A stretch of 64,000 bases of DNA, taken from contig OW240913.1 of assembly GCA_933207985.1 (NCBI GenBank), forward strand, positions 276,278,000 to 276,341,999, written 5' to 3'. This document shows, piece by piece, positions 32,346 through 44,029 of this stretch (position 1 is the first letter of the stretch; the number at the start of each line of letters is the position of its first letter). The notes below the pieces were generated by a model. The model saw only the letters and a list, made by a program, of their open reading frames with translations, did not search any database and was not told the DNA's origin. Source of the DNA: Pelobates cultripes. Taxonomy: Eukaryota > Chordata > Amphibia > Anura > Pelobatidae. Position numbers and translations under genes: made by a program.

Positions 32346-32433
32346 GATAGGGCTCTATTTCCTTTTGCCCCAGTCTTTTGCTATGTGCCGGTCTCACAAA
32401 AAAAAAAAAAAGAAAGAAAGGGGCAAACACGTT

Positions 32434-33265
32434 AGGGTCCATTCACTAAACAGTGATTTGATAATTCTCTAAAAGCTTAACATGTAGGTAAAAAATAAAA
32501 AATAAAAATAAGATGGAGACTTTTCCAACTAGTCAATTTTAGCCTCCTTTTCAACCCACCACTTAATGAATAGATCCATTTGGGGAAAAACACTCAGGAA
32601 ACACTGTGAAAAGGGACACTAAAAAGCCATACCAAAAGCAGCGACAGACTGGAAACTATAAGTACAGAAGAGTAAGCAGAGATGGAAACTGTAAGTAAAG
32701 GAAAAAACTGAAGAAACATTGTGTGCAAGACTCAGCAAAAGTGAGTGTAGAAACACTAGTTTTGCTAAGAGAGATGAATAATCAACATACATAAAGTATT
32801 TTATTTTGCTGAAATGTTTAATGTCTGGAGTATGTCAATTTCCTGGCAATTTTTAAAAGTGCAGATTTTAATAGAAATTTTACAATTGGTGGCAAAAACA
32901 CCTCCCTGTCTGTCACCCAGGCAGCCAGGAAGATTTTCTTCCACTTCCTTTAGTTCCATAGAGCTAACAGAAGAGGCAGACTAGTGTGACTAGTGTGTGC
33001 CTGCCTGCCACCTTTCTCAATGAGCCGTACTAGAGCTCAATGGGAAACACAGGAATCAAGAGTGCATGCACGGACTTGCGGCTTCAGCACAGAGGCTTCT
33101 TCTCAATGAGAAGCCTCTGATTGAAGTATTACCTGGCAAAGACTAGGGGCTTGCAGAAAAACATGCTGCTAAAAAGGACATTTTCTTTAGGAGTGTATCT
33201 AATAAATTGTTAAAAACAATAAACAGTGGAATGTTTCCTTTTGGTGTTTAGTGAATAAACTTGTG
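32434..33265. mobile_element. MITE-like unit with TTCACTAAAC ends
   Basis: CATTCACTAAACAG (32440) and, inverted, GTGTTTAGTGAATAAAC (33244-33260) bound an 800-nt non-coding segment. A hairpin AGAGGCTTCT...AGAAGCCTCT lies at 33093-33120. Weak inverted ends and no clear target duplication. Confidence 0.45.
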
Positions 33266-34384
33266 ACACTAGGGAGCTATCTCGTGAGTGGGCAGCAAAA
33301 TAGATCTTTAGCTAGAATTCTTAGCACCAGCCCTGGCTTTTAATCACATTTGGGATATTAATTAACAAAACAAACAAATCTAACAGCACAGCTACCTGGT
33401 ATATCTAAGTTCTTAGCAGACATATATGGCAATTTACCAAGGGTTTGAATTTAAGTTCTTATCTTTCCATACCTAAAACAACATAACATAATATTCCGAT
33501 GCGGAATACCAGCCACTTCCACCATATTTTCAAGGAGATTGATATAGGTTGATTCTCGGTTGCCCAACATTTGCACAATATGGCTCACAATACCAACACA
33601 ACCAATACACTTCTTGGCTGATTTTTAAAAAAATTTCATTGATGTACTCAATGGGAAATTCAAGATAATATGGTTAGATAATCAGATAGAAGGATAATTA
33701 CACTGCATTATTTAATATGATAAAGTTATACTTATTACCTTATTATCCCAATATCTTAATATCCCAATATAACTAGGCTTAATTCATGTTAAGCAACATT
33801 TATAAATTATGATCATATTAGCATTAATGGATATGAATACTTATACATTTTTTTTGGTAAAAAAGAAAGAAAAAAGAAGAGGAAGAGGGCAGGCGTGTAT
33901 TAGAGGAAACAAAGGGAAGGGGAAAATAAATAGGGAAAAAGATAAAATGGAGCTAATTAACTAAGGAACACAATGCTTCACGTATTTAATGTATAACAGG
34001 ATTGCCTTTATTAAATCAAATTGCACAGTTTTTTTTTTGTTTTTTTTTTTTTACATCTCCCTAGGGCTGAATAATCTGAACTTGAAAAACTCAACTAAGA
34101 AGGTTTACTATATTTGTCTAATTCACTACAATAGTTACATATTCTGTTAACTATAATTACACAGAGAAGATGGTGAATTCATAGGGTGTATGTGGCATAC
34201 GATTCACCTAATTCTCTGCTTAGATAACAGGCACACTTTTAAGATAGACTTGGTATTCTTAGCGATTTTGTTGTGATGAGGTGTCCACAGTATTAGAATG
34301 TTAGTTTTTATACATGTTATTTTTTAGATGATGGTCTGCGCCCTATAAGTACAAACATGGTACTGAGTTTTAAATGTCTATGAC
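33266..34384. other. AT-rich, no gene seen
   Basis: Includes poly-T (34029-34052) and a purine tract (33860-33960). Nothing recognised. Confidence 0.4.
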
Positions 34385-35300
34385 TTGTCAGCCAGAGCCA
34401 AGTTTTATATTTCTCCAGAATTGTTAATAAGTCTTAAAGACCACCAAGAGCAAATTAACCTATCTTTAAAACTAAAAATGGAATATAATCTTTGCAAATT
34501 GCAGATTAAATATTGCTATAGAAATAATAACGTTAGTAAACACCTTACTGAAAAAGTAAAGAAGATCAATTCAGATAAAAAATATATATAAACTTGTAGT
34601 AGCAGGCAAATCGGATATGATTGGGAATTACTTCAGAGAGTATTATAAAAATCTTTACAACTTATCATCCAACACTTTAACAGCTAAAATAGATGAAAAT
34701 TTAAAATGCAATAATATTCCCAAAGTTTCGGAGGAACAACTAGATCTTTTAAATCAAGAGATAAATATCTTAGAAGTAGAAAAGGCTATTGACAATCTAA
34801 ATAAACACAAAGCACTTGTCCTGATGGATACCCTAATATTTTTTTATAAAATGTTTAAAAAAGAAGTGGCAGCAAACTTGACTGTGGCTTATAATGAAAT
34901 AGCATCTAAAAGAAAAGCTTCAAATGAACTTCTAGAAACTAATCTCATACCAATTCTTAAGCAGGATAAAGACCCCATGGAAATCGCTAACTATCGACCA
35001 ATATATTTGATTAACGTAGATATTAAACTACACACATCGATATTGGCAAATAGATTCAAACAAGTGATGACCTCCCTGATCCACTATGATCAGATTGGGT
35101 TCATACAGGGGAGATCCTGATGCAATAATTCCCGAAAAATGATAGATATTTTAGACCTGGCTATCCTTACTCTGTCTATTGATGCTGAGAAGGCTTTTGA
35201 CAAAGTAGGATGGGAATACTTAGAAAGGATTTGGATTGCCTTTGGTTTTAGGAGCTGGAATTTAGATGCAGTGAAAACCCTATATACAGCCCCTTCAGCC
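34385..35300 (+). pseudogene. L1/Tx1-like ORF2 fragment, reverse transcriptase
   Basis: Reads (across one frame change near 34600) a linker (ELLISLKDHQEQINLSLKLK), then NYFREYYKNLYNLSS, LDLLNQEINILEVEKAIDNL, NKHKA..., LLETNLIPILKQDKDP, NYRPIYLINVDIKLHTSILA and FKQVMTSLIHYDQIGFIQGR, ending with LSIDAEKAFDKVGWEYL, the first catalytic aspartate of RT. A stop at 35120 separates the last blocks. The motifs are those of L1-clade ORF2 (endonuclease-RT linker to palm). The FADD box and everything after it is missing, replaced at 35300 by a hairpin MITE. Confidence 0.88.
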
Positions 35301-35302
35301 AG

Positions 35303-35430
35303 CAGGTTTCTTTGATAGACAGGCTTTATTTGGAGTGCAGAATAAAATACAAAGTTTCAGCTCCCCTGAGCCTTTGTTTTATTCTGCATTTCAAATAAAC
35401 ACTGCCTATCAAAGAAACCTCCAGGTGATC
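35303..35430. mobile_element. Hairpin MITE
   Basis: GGTTTCTTTGATAGACAGGC (35306) pairs with GCCTATCAAAGAAACC near 35425. The arms (about 45 nt each) are near-perfect around a short loop. It stands exactly where the L1 RT reading stops. The superfamily is unknown, and the target duplication was not resolved. Confidence 0.75.
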
Positions 35431-35640
35431 CCAGACCACATTTTTCACAAACCTATCCTAATTTATGTCTGGGTAATTAAAATCTGCAATAAATAAAGTG
35501 TTACTCAGATGTGCAGCTTTCCCAATGTGTTTAACAGCTTTTTTTCCTCATCAATATCAACCTTGGGGGGTTATAGCATATTCTAACCAATAATGGATTT
35601 CCTCTCTTTTGCCCCAAGCATATCTATCTATCTATAAGGC
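35431..35640. other. Non-coding, no gene seen
   Basis: No ORF continuing the L1 reading was found to the right of the MITE. Confidence 0.35.
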
Positions 35641-35654
35641 TTCCACATTTTCCC

Positions 35655-35960
35655 CATTTGGTTGCGGAAACTAAAATTCCGTGGAACTGGACACTTCGGG
35701 AGTGTAAAGGTTAATCATGTGGCCGCTGGCCAGCACTTGCTAGTTGCCCATCACATTAAATAGTTACAAAAAAAAGCAAACAATATAAACTTAAAATTTT
35801 GTTTGGGACCTCCAATGCTGGCAATGGCAGGCTCTATTCAGGCAAAATTTGGTTGCAGAAACTAAAATTTGGTGGAACTGGACACTTTGGGAGCGTAAAG
35901 GTTGCTAGTCAGCCATCACATTAAGTGGTTACACAAAAAAGCAAACAATATGATCCCCAC
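35655..35960. repeat. Direct repeat pair, about 190-bp offset
   Basis: TTTGGTTGCGGAAACTAAAA...GGAACTGGACACTTCGGGAG at 35657 recurs at 35847 with few changes, each followed by CATCACATTAA and GCAAACAATAT. Non-coding. Confidence 0.85.
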
Positions 35961-36114
35961 ATTAGTTTTATATCTCCTTCAATGCCACCACTCACCATGC
36001 AGCCAGATTCAGGGCCGCCACCAGAAATTTTGGGACCCCTAACTCAGCTCAGGGTCTGGGCCCCCTGGGGCCCGCCTCCAATCCCGCCCACAAGGTCTGC
36101 CTCCAGGAATACAC

Positions 36115-37200
36115 ACACAGACACAAAAACACACACTGATACAAAAGGACACATATACACACAGATAGATACTAACAGACACACATACTGAAACAGACAT
36201 ACACGCATATAGGCATACATACTGACACACACATACTAAGACATACACATATATATATAGACACACAGGCATACATAGTGACAGACACATACTAACATAC
36301 ATACAGACACGCATGCATGAGGACATACACATACATACACCGACATACATACACACAGACATACATTCATTCATACAGACATACATTCATACAGACAGAC
36401 ATACAGACGCTGACATCCATACACACATACATACATACATTCATAATGGCATACATTCATACTGGCATATATACAGACATACATACATACTGACATACAT
36501 ACATACTGACATCCATTCACACATACACAGACATACGTTCATAATGACATGCAGACATATATTCATACTGACATACATGCATACATACATACAGACATAC
36601 ATTCATTATATACATACATACATAATGACAGGGGTCCTCAAACTTTTTAAACAGGGGACCAGTTCACGATCCCTCAGACACTGTTGGGGGCCGGACAATA
36701 AACAATATGAACACATTCCTATGCACACTGCACACACACGCATAAGGACATAAATACACACACACACACAAACAGACAGACACAAATATATACATACATA
36801 TTGAAATACACACAGACAGACATGCATACATACACATACTGACTTACACACACAGACATACATACTTACATACATACATACAAACATACATACTGACATA
36901 CATACATACATACTGACACACACAAACATACTTACTGACACATACATACATACTGACACACATACATACATACACACACATACATATTAACATACATACA
37001 TACTGACACACATACATACATACTGATAGACACACACACATACACACACACACAGACATACATACATACTGACACACATTACATATATACATACATACAT
37101 ACATAATAACATGCATACATACATACATACAGACAGACATACATACATACATACTGACATACATATTAACATACATACATATTAACATACATACATAAAC
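36115..37200. repeat. CATACA-type microsatellite array, left
   Basis: More than 1 kb of ACATACATACTGACATACA and ACACACATAC variants. ORFs MYVCMSVCMYVC (minus) and HTYIHTDI (plus) are its translations. Confidence 0.95.
36630..36720 (+). mobile_element. Short hAT-like terminus fragment
   Basis: CAGGGGTCCTCAAACTTTTT followed by AAACAGGGGACCAGTTC and TGTTGGGGGCCGGAC, inside the microsatellite. The opening CAGGGGTCCTCAAACT is typical of a group of vertebrate hAT transposons. Only about 90 nt is present. Confidence 0.5.
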
Positions 37201-37965
37201 ACAATAAGTGTTGGCACTCAATAATGCAAGGTGCAGGTATTCGAGGTTTAACCCCACAACAACCTCCTAATCTAGATCCAAAAACAAATGTGAATACCGC
37301 ACTCAAAAAATGATTATAGTAAAATCTAAACTTGTATTAAATTGCAAAAATATTTATTATAATGATAATTCATAGGTTAATCAAGTAAATCTTAGAGAAA
37401 TTCATTTCAATCATATATACATGGATTATTTACATATATACACACAAAAACCTCCCTGTGCTGAATTTCATGAGCTTTATATCTATTTACACTGGTTATT
37501 GATCCAAAAAAATTGAATGGAATGAAACGTCCAGAAAAAATACAAAAAATTATAAAAAAATAGTAAAAAAAGTAAAAAAATAGTAAAAAAGAAAAAAGAA
37601 AAAAGCAGAAAAAGAAAAAAAGAGAAAAATGAATATATAATACAGTCCTATTAATAGTCCAAAATATAGTGCACTATACAATTCATAGGTATATGGATGG
37701 ATCTCACCAAAGAACACATAGGCTTTATAGTATGTTCAATAGGAGGATGGTGTATCCTGTAGATGGTGTATATTGGATGAGGGTGAAAATGAGTTGTAGT
37801 TCGGTAAGAAAATAATCACTCATCTATTCCTTGTGGAATCTGGTCAGTCTGACAGGTCATTTCCTGGATCCATAATCGTGGACAATCCTGAAATCGGGCT
37901 GAAATGGGCTGCGGGCTCGGGACGTTCCTGTCCCTTCGATGGCCCCTGTTCCTCTCCGTCCATAC
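37200..37965. other. Non-repeat block within microsatellite hAT
   Basis: Interrupts the CATACA array. Contains an A-rich tract (37540-37630) and no ORF of note. CAATAAGTGTTGGCACTCAA (37201) suggests an inserted repeat, but its ends and target duplication were not resolved. Confidence 0.4.
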
Positions 37966-38310
37966 ATAGATATTGATATACATATTAACATACACACATA
38001 CAGACAGACATACATACATACATATTAACATACATGCATACATATTAACATACATACATACTGACGTACATATTAAAATACATACATACAGACATACATA
38101 CATACATATTAACATACACACATACATACTGACATACATATTTACATACATAAATATTAACATACATGCATAAATACAGACATACATACATATTAACATA
38201 CATACATACTGACATACATATTAACATATATACATACAGACATACATACATACATATTAACATACATACATACATACATATTAACATACATACATACATC
38301 ATAACATACA
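37966..38310. repeat. CATACA-type microsatellite array, right
   Basis: ATTAACATACATACATAC units resume and run to 38310, before the GC-rich right flank of the hAT. Confidence 0.95.
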
Positions 38311-38697
38311 GTTAAGGCTGTGGCTGTTGGGAGTCAGCGTGGCTCCCGCGGCCTGGCTTTCTTACCTCCCGCACGGCACGGAGGGGAGGGAGCTGGGAGG
38401 AAGTGACGGCCACTTCCTCCCAGCAGTACTTTGCGGCTGAGATTTTTTTAAAGGGGCCCGGTCGCGCAATTGCATGGCCGCAGCGCTGACCGGGCCCCTG
38501 AAGACACAGGGCCCATCGGGTGGCCCTAAGTGCGTGGGCCACCCGATGGGCCCCAACAGCGTGCAGGCCCCGGTGCAAGTGCACTGGCGGCAGTTTCGCC
38601 GCTACACGTGGGGCCCGGGTGGCCGGGCCCCCCAGGGCCGCCGGGCCCGTGACAACCGTCATGGTTGTCACCCCCTGATGGCGGCCCTGGCCAGATT

Positions 38698-39453
38698 AGT
38701 AACTGATCAGCTATTCCAGTTCATTCTTGCTCATTAACTAGTAACATCCACCCCCATCACCTTGCCACAACCTGTGTGCATTGGATGGAAGCTTTAATTT
38801 AAGTGTGAAAGGGGTATCATTCATGCCATAGTATGACATGCTCCTTATTGGTATTCTATCATAACTCTTACTGTGCTACCCAATTTAATTTTCTGTTTCG
38901 TTAATTGTTAATGGTTATCAATTTATTTATGCGTATTACAAAATAATGATCCATTTCCTTGTTTTATTAGTTTTATTCTTTTTAATACAGTAATATTGTA
39001 CTAAATATTGTGGATTTTATTATATTCTTAGTTGGCCTAAAACAAGTTATACAAAGTATTTTATAATAAAGCTATAAGTGAACGTAAATGAACATCTGAT
39101 ATGCTGTAGTAATAAAAGTAAGGTGTTTATTATTTATACACCAAACCTCTATGGATGCTATGTATTTCTTGAATTCCTTAATTCTAGATCCTTCTGTACC
39201 CTCTGATCTCATTTTTGTTTTGTTTCTTTCTTTTTATTATTTAACCATCTATTTCAGGTTGGTATTATTTATTATTAGATTTTATTTATCTTTAGTCATA
39301 TATTTGAGGGTGAAGGCAATCCATTCAGTTGGAATTGTTTTATATCTGGTCTTAACGCACTACAATTTCTCATTAACTCCCATTTCTCACCTCAATGTAT
39401 TTGTCTTCCCCACCCTTAATTTTTTGCTTGATCTTACCCAGATCCTTTCTTGT
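38698..39453. other. AT-rich, no gene seen
   Basis: T-rich ORF at 39151 is hydrophobic and without family resemblance, consistent with AT-rich non-coding DNA. Confidence 0.35.
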
Positions 39454-39667
39454 AGCCTGGGTCCCAACCAGGACATTAGCTCCCAGTACTCACAGCTAGC
39501 AAGACAAGCTACAGCCTTAAGCAGACCCTGGGTCCCAAACAAAACATTAGCTCCCAGGACTCACAGCTACCAAGACAAGCTACAGCCTTAAGGAGAGCCT
39601 GGGTCCCAAACAGAACATTAGCTCCCAGGACTCACAGCTACCAAGACAAGCTACAGCCTTAAGCAGA
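39454..39667. repeat. 71-bp tandem triplication
   Basis: Three units starting at 39454, 39525 and 39596 (CTGGGTCCCAA...ACATTAGCTCCCAG...CAAGCTACAGCCTTAAG). Copies differ by only a few bases, so the event is recent. Confidence 0.95.
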
Positions 39668-39969
39668 GGTAGCTCTTTTGGATGGCTTCCCCTTCTCCCC
39701 CACACCACCCCTCCCCAAGGACCTCACTACATTTATAGATAGCACAAATTACCTGACTTTCAAAATACACTAATTATGTCTCTCAAGCCCTCGTCATCTG
39801 CTCAACTATCACACTCCCTACCTGCAATTTCTGACCCCTCTCATCTCTCATGTGACTTTAAGATCCCACCTCATCTAATTTTGCATAACTAAAAATCCAA
39901 ATTTTCCTTCCTTATAATATAAACTCCTTAATTCTCATTAGAGAATGCTCTCCCTTATATTCTTTACAT

Positions 39970-40560
39970 TCACTCTCACCTCTCTAATTAGTAAAATCTC
40001 ACGCAATCCCAGGCGTCTTTTTAATACCTTTAGCTCTCTTCTTTGCCCTGCTGTTGCCATCCCCCAATAAATCAACACACTACCTGCAGAGATGCTCCAG
40101 TTCTGCTGAACACTGCTGGAGGAAGTCACGCACCCATTCGGACTTCCTCCACTACAAATTCATGTTGCGTATATACAGCACAGCCCTTGCCAAACAGTCA
40201 TACTTTTCCTCTCTCATTAGCTCATGCTCCAGCAGACCCAGGTGTCTTTTAAATACCTTTAACTCTCTTCTTTGCCCTGCTGTTGCCATCCCCCACACTA
40301 ACCTTACAGCCAATAGCTTTGCATGTTACTTTACCGATTGAACAGCTAAGTAATGAATTCTCATCACCTTGCCCCTCTATTTCTCAACCACACCTCGATC
40401 ATGCCTTTCCTACACTTCAGACTTTCTCCCAGACTACTGAACAAGAGGTGGCTGCTCTTCTCCTTTCCTCTCGCCCCACCACTTGTCTGCTTGATTCTGT
40501 CCCGTCTCACCTTATCAGATCTCTCTCCTCTTGTCTTGTGCCTTCCTTCTGTTAGGCTAT
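39970..40560 (+). pseudogene. LINE linker upstream of RT (CR1/L2 type)
   Basis: Reads LLNTFNSLLCPAVAIPHTNL, ANSFACYFTDKIEQLSNEF-like (frame-broken), PTLQTFSQTTEQEVAALLLS and SRPTTCLLDSVPSHLIRSL. This is the endonuclease-RT linker with the 'TCplDpiPs.llk' box that precedes RT in CR1/L2-group LINEs. An internal duplication places CTCTTCTTTGCCCTGCTGTT at both 40033 and 40263. No RT palm follows. Confidence 0.6.
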
Positions 40561-40870
40561 ATCCCCCCACCCATGTAGCTGGCAATACCCTTGATCGTAT
40601 TTTCTCTCATCAATGTACAATCTCTAATCTTTGCAACACTCAATGTTCTCTCTCAGATCACCACCTCTTATCATTTGCTCTCAATAGTCCCTTACCCCAT
40701 CATCCTCAACCTAACCCCCCTCAACTAAGAAAAAAATCTGAATTATTTTGGCCTCACACAGCTATCAGCTAATATTAATTCCCAACTTCTATCCATCCCT
40801 ACTTTCTCCTGTCCCTCACTGGCTATCTCCTCATATAACACTACCCTGACCTCTGCCAGGATGCTGCAGC
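40561..40870 (+). pseudogene. LINE endonuclease C-terminal fragment
   Basis: Reads THVAGNTLDRIFSHQCTISN and CSLSDHHLLSFALNSPLP, the end of an AP endonuclease domain (catalytic SDHH block) of a CR1/L2-group LINE. In an intact element this precedes the linker found at 39970-40560, but here it comes after it. Confidence 0.7.
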
Positions 40871-40879
40871 CCTGCTCCA

Positions 40880-42060
40880 AACTTACTTTGATGTAAGTCA
40901 AAAAAAATAATAAAATCTATAGATTTAAATCTAAGCTTAGAACATTTGTACATAGTATGATATTATAAAACAATTCCCTAAAATGGTGACAAAAACAGTA
41001 CAAAAATATTTTCATAGTGCTTGATGGTGCAATTTATGTTTACCTGATTATATTATAGCAGAATTAAGGTAATTGGGCAAAGAAATGTTGTATAATTATT
41101 AGTTCATTTAAAAAGGAAAATCAGCCTTCACTGTCTGTAGGAGGCTATTGACTTTTATTTTGTTCAATCTCCCTTCAAATATTTATCTCTGCTCCATTCT
41201 CATTTAAACAAGCAACATGCTCTATTTTTTATCTATCAACCAACAGAGTAAATATAATAGCCCGATGACAAAATAGTAAGAACTATTTTTTTAAAATCCA
41301 AGAGTTTAACGCATCGAAATATTTGTTTAAATGATACCTATTATGCAATGATTAGCATATTTGTAACTTTTATAATTGCATTGTGAGCAAGAAGTAGAGT
41401 GAATTTAAATTATACAGCACATTTACTTCTAATTTTGTCATTTTATTGTTGTTAGAATTTTACATTAAGTGTTAAAGCTTTACTCTGAGAAGCAGGTTAA
41501 TTGTATCATCTATATTCAATTAGCTTTAATGGAGTGCATGCATAGCAGTGATGTCCATTGTGCATATCCTGATTCTGATGGGGAAATGCAGTAAAAGCTA
41601 TTATTTTGATGTCCTGATAAATTATGTTCTTTATTATGTTAAATTAACATAATGCATGACTAATGCCTTGTGTGCACATGAGCTGTGGCAGCATATCTGA
41701 ATTTTAATAATTCTCAATGTTGGCTAATGTCCACTGTATTTTATGACTAAGTCTAATTAAACACACTTTTTCTAAACATACATTGTGCTCTTTTCTGAAA
41801 TGTTCAACTGTCATTGGCAAATCACAGTCCCACTGTTTTTATTGCCAATAAATGTATGTCTTCAGACTGTGTTCATATTCCACTTGAGAATATCGCTCCA
41901 TACCAGATGTCCAAGTACAGCCCAGGGTGAGATGCAAATTGCATGCAAATGAGCGGAGTGTCCACTCTTTGGCCTTTTAGAATTCTATATTTTGAGATTT
42001 AGTTTGATGAACAGCATGCATGGAAAATTATAATTAGAATACAAATGAGAAAAATATGTT
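40880..42060. other. AT-rich low-repeat island with octamer pair
   Basis: No ORF, MITE end or tandem repeat recognised over about 1.2 kb, which is unusual here. Contains an overlapping octamer pair at 41932-41950, TAATTA sites (41511, 42030) and GAGCGGAG. Could be conserved regulatory DNA or simply old sequence. Confidence 0.35.
41932..41950. promoter_or_regulatory. Tandem POU octamer motifs
   Basis: ATGCAAATTGCATGCAAAT contains two ATGCAAAT octamers, 11 nt apart, and a palindromic ATGCAAATTGCAT, a form bound by POU-domain dimers (family knowledge). Function is inferred only. Confidence 0.4.
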
Positions 42061-42196
42061 GTAGTTAAAGGAATACACCAACCACTTTAACAACACATGC
42101 CCCTTTCTTCACAGGTTAGGCTAGAAGGCGAACCTTGCCCTTATACATATATAATTATACTGTAGATATATATTTGCTAAAACTGCTGCTGCTATA

Positions 42197-42231
42197 AAGA
42201 TAGACAGATAGATAGATAGATAGATAGATAA
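42197..42231. repeat. (GATA)n microsatellite
   Basis: About eight GATA units. Confidence 0.95.
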
Positions 42232-42889
42232 CTAAGACATTTTTCACAAAACAAAAATAAACAACATAGGAAAATCCAAGTTCCAATTAAAAGTAATTCA
42301 AAACGGACTACAAGGGACATCCAGAGATTAAACATATAATTTTATAAGTAGTTGTATTCCTCATATCAGACATTGCCATTCAAGGGCAAAAAGGGACTTC
42401 ATTGATATACATACATGAACAGAGTACATAGATAAAAATGTTAATTCCAGCAAAACATAAAGATAACAAATCCTACGAGCAAAAATGCAAATGAGGAATG
42501 TAATTTAGTGTACAAGAATAGCAGAGATGTTCCATACATTTTCTACTGTGTTAACTCTATCATCCTTGAAACCCTTTAACCTTCCCTCCAGAACCCCAAG
42601 GATAAAATTGAATAGGCCAAACAAGGTTTCTTTCCTGCAACTAAAAAGGTTTGCATGAATGCAAAAAAAAAAAGAATTAGGAATAAAGATAAGCAAAGTG
42701 TAAAGTAAGTATAGAATATAAGGAAATAACAGTCATAATGATTAGACTGTTGCAGGTCAAAAAAAAATATTTTGGACGGTAAAAAAACCCTCTGTGACTG
42801 CAGTAGTTATGGTGGTTCTCCTTTCTGATGTTTTATTGTCATTACTTTTTCCCCTTGTCATTACTGGATTTTATATGCCTCCTGATGTG
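42232..42889. other. No gene seen
   Basis: AT-rich, with a TTAAAGGAATACACCAACCA motif at 42066 to its left, which may be a lone T2/Kolobok-type end. Nothing else recognised. Confidence 0.3.
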
Positions 42890-43800
42890 TTCGTTAGTTG
42901 ATTCGGTAAATTAAAACTTTATTATGAACAAGATCATATTATTCAAGTAGCCGAACAAAGTGTCAAACGACCGAACACCCTGCATGTGGACTGTGCTGCT
43001 AGTTAACTACCGAGAAGTTGTGGTTAACCACAGCCTAATTGACGAAATACTGGGTGGTCGTCGTTCGTACCAACGAACATGCGGCAGCGGCCATTTTGTG
43101 TAGCTGAACGCGGTCAGAGGTGTTTTGTCGTTGAACATCTGGAACCAAAATCAGACACTAAAAGGCACGAACACCGCTGGAACTTCCACCTTCCGTCCAT
43201 TCGGCTAAATTCACATGAACAGAGCGCTATTCAGTAAGAACAAACAACCGAAAGAGACGCATCCAATGGAGTTATGCACGAACGGATCCATTCATGCAAT
43301 TTGTACTTTATTTGAATGAGAAGATAGACCGGCCACACAGCCTTATTCTCTGGAACTCTTTTGGGCATAAAATCAAGCGCGCAGTCGGTCAAATGTGACT
43401 TCCACAGAATTCGGGAACCCCTGCTCTGATCTGGGTGATTTTTGGATATGTTGTTCACCCAGATCAGAGCTATCCATGGATTTATAATTTATGGGGATAT
43501 GTTTGAGTTTTTGGGTGGTTCTGAACTTTGGGTAGAAATTGATATTTTCTGCCTGTGGATAATTAAGTTATTCCATTCGCTCTCTTAATTATATCACAGG
43601 CAGAGGGGAGGGCTTGCTGACTGTATGTGGGAGTGTTACAGTAATAATTATTGTTCCTATTGGTTTATGCTCCTTGTGTTCCATCAGGTCCAGGGGGTGT
43701 GCCTCTGGCCTGTAAATGTGTATAAAAGAAATGCCTTTGTGCTTAATAAACCAGACCTTCTTCCCCTCAACTCGCAGCCTCGCCTCGTGTTGTAGGGAAC
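42889..43800 (+). repeat. Candidate LTR (TATA and poly(A) signals)
   Basis: A long GC-balanced stretch ends with TATAAAAG (43721-43728) and AATAAA (43745-43750) 16 nt apart, followed by a C-rich stretch (CTTCTTCCCCTCAACTCGC). This is the U3-R-U5 signal order of retroviral-type LTRs. Its starting point (TGTGTTCG near 42886) and end are tentative, because no matching target duplication or internal coding region was found. Solo LTR is the simplest reading. Confidence 0.5.
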
Positions 43801-44029
43801 AGCTATAACTGCTATATCACTGCTAGCCCTTGTTAGAGCTCTCTTCAGCTCTTCAGGATATTGAGTTGGGATTCTGCATTGCTCTCCATTTATGGAAAGA
43901 AGGATGTCCAGATGGCAGATACCCTCATTCTATAGGGGTAACCGTCACATGGACAAACTACTTTGTCCAAAAATTTCCAAAATTGGCCATATGGTGGTTT
44001 GTCTTGTCTAAATTTGGTTAATGAATAAA

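Larger units (their letters stand above)
36010..38689. mobile_element. hAT-type element, 8-bp TSD GCCAGATT
   Basis: Exact GCCAGATT at 36002-36009 and 38690-38697. Ends CAGGGCCGCCACCAG and (reverse complement of the right end) CAGGGCCGCCATCAG form the inverted repeat. Next to the right end lies a TGACAACC/GGTTGTCA palindrome. The body is mostly CATACA-type microsatellite, with an unrelated block at 37200-37960 and a short hAT-like piece at 36630. No transposase. Same family as 53510-54571 (opposite orientation). Confidence 0.92.

Noticed and set aside
36039..38302. ORFs of MYVCMSVCMYVC and HTYIHT type
   Set aside because: Translations of the CATACA microsatellite on both strands. No start context, no composition typical of proteins.
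38312..38737. Overlapping GC-rich ORFs on both strands
   Set aside because: Produced by the GC-rich right flank of the hAT 36010-38689. No recognisable domain.
39151..39591. 146-residue hydrophobic ORF, candidate membrane protein
   Set aside because: AT-rich DNA gives F/L/I-rich text, its end runs into the 71-bp repeat, and there is no family resemblance.
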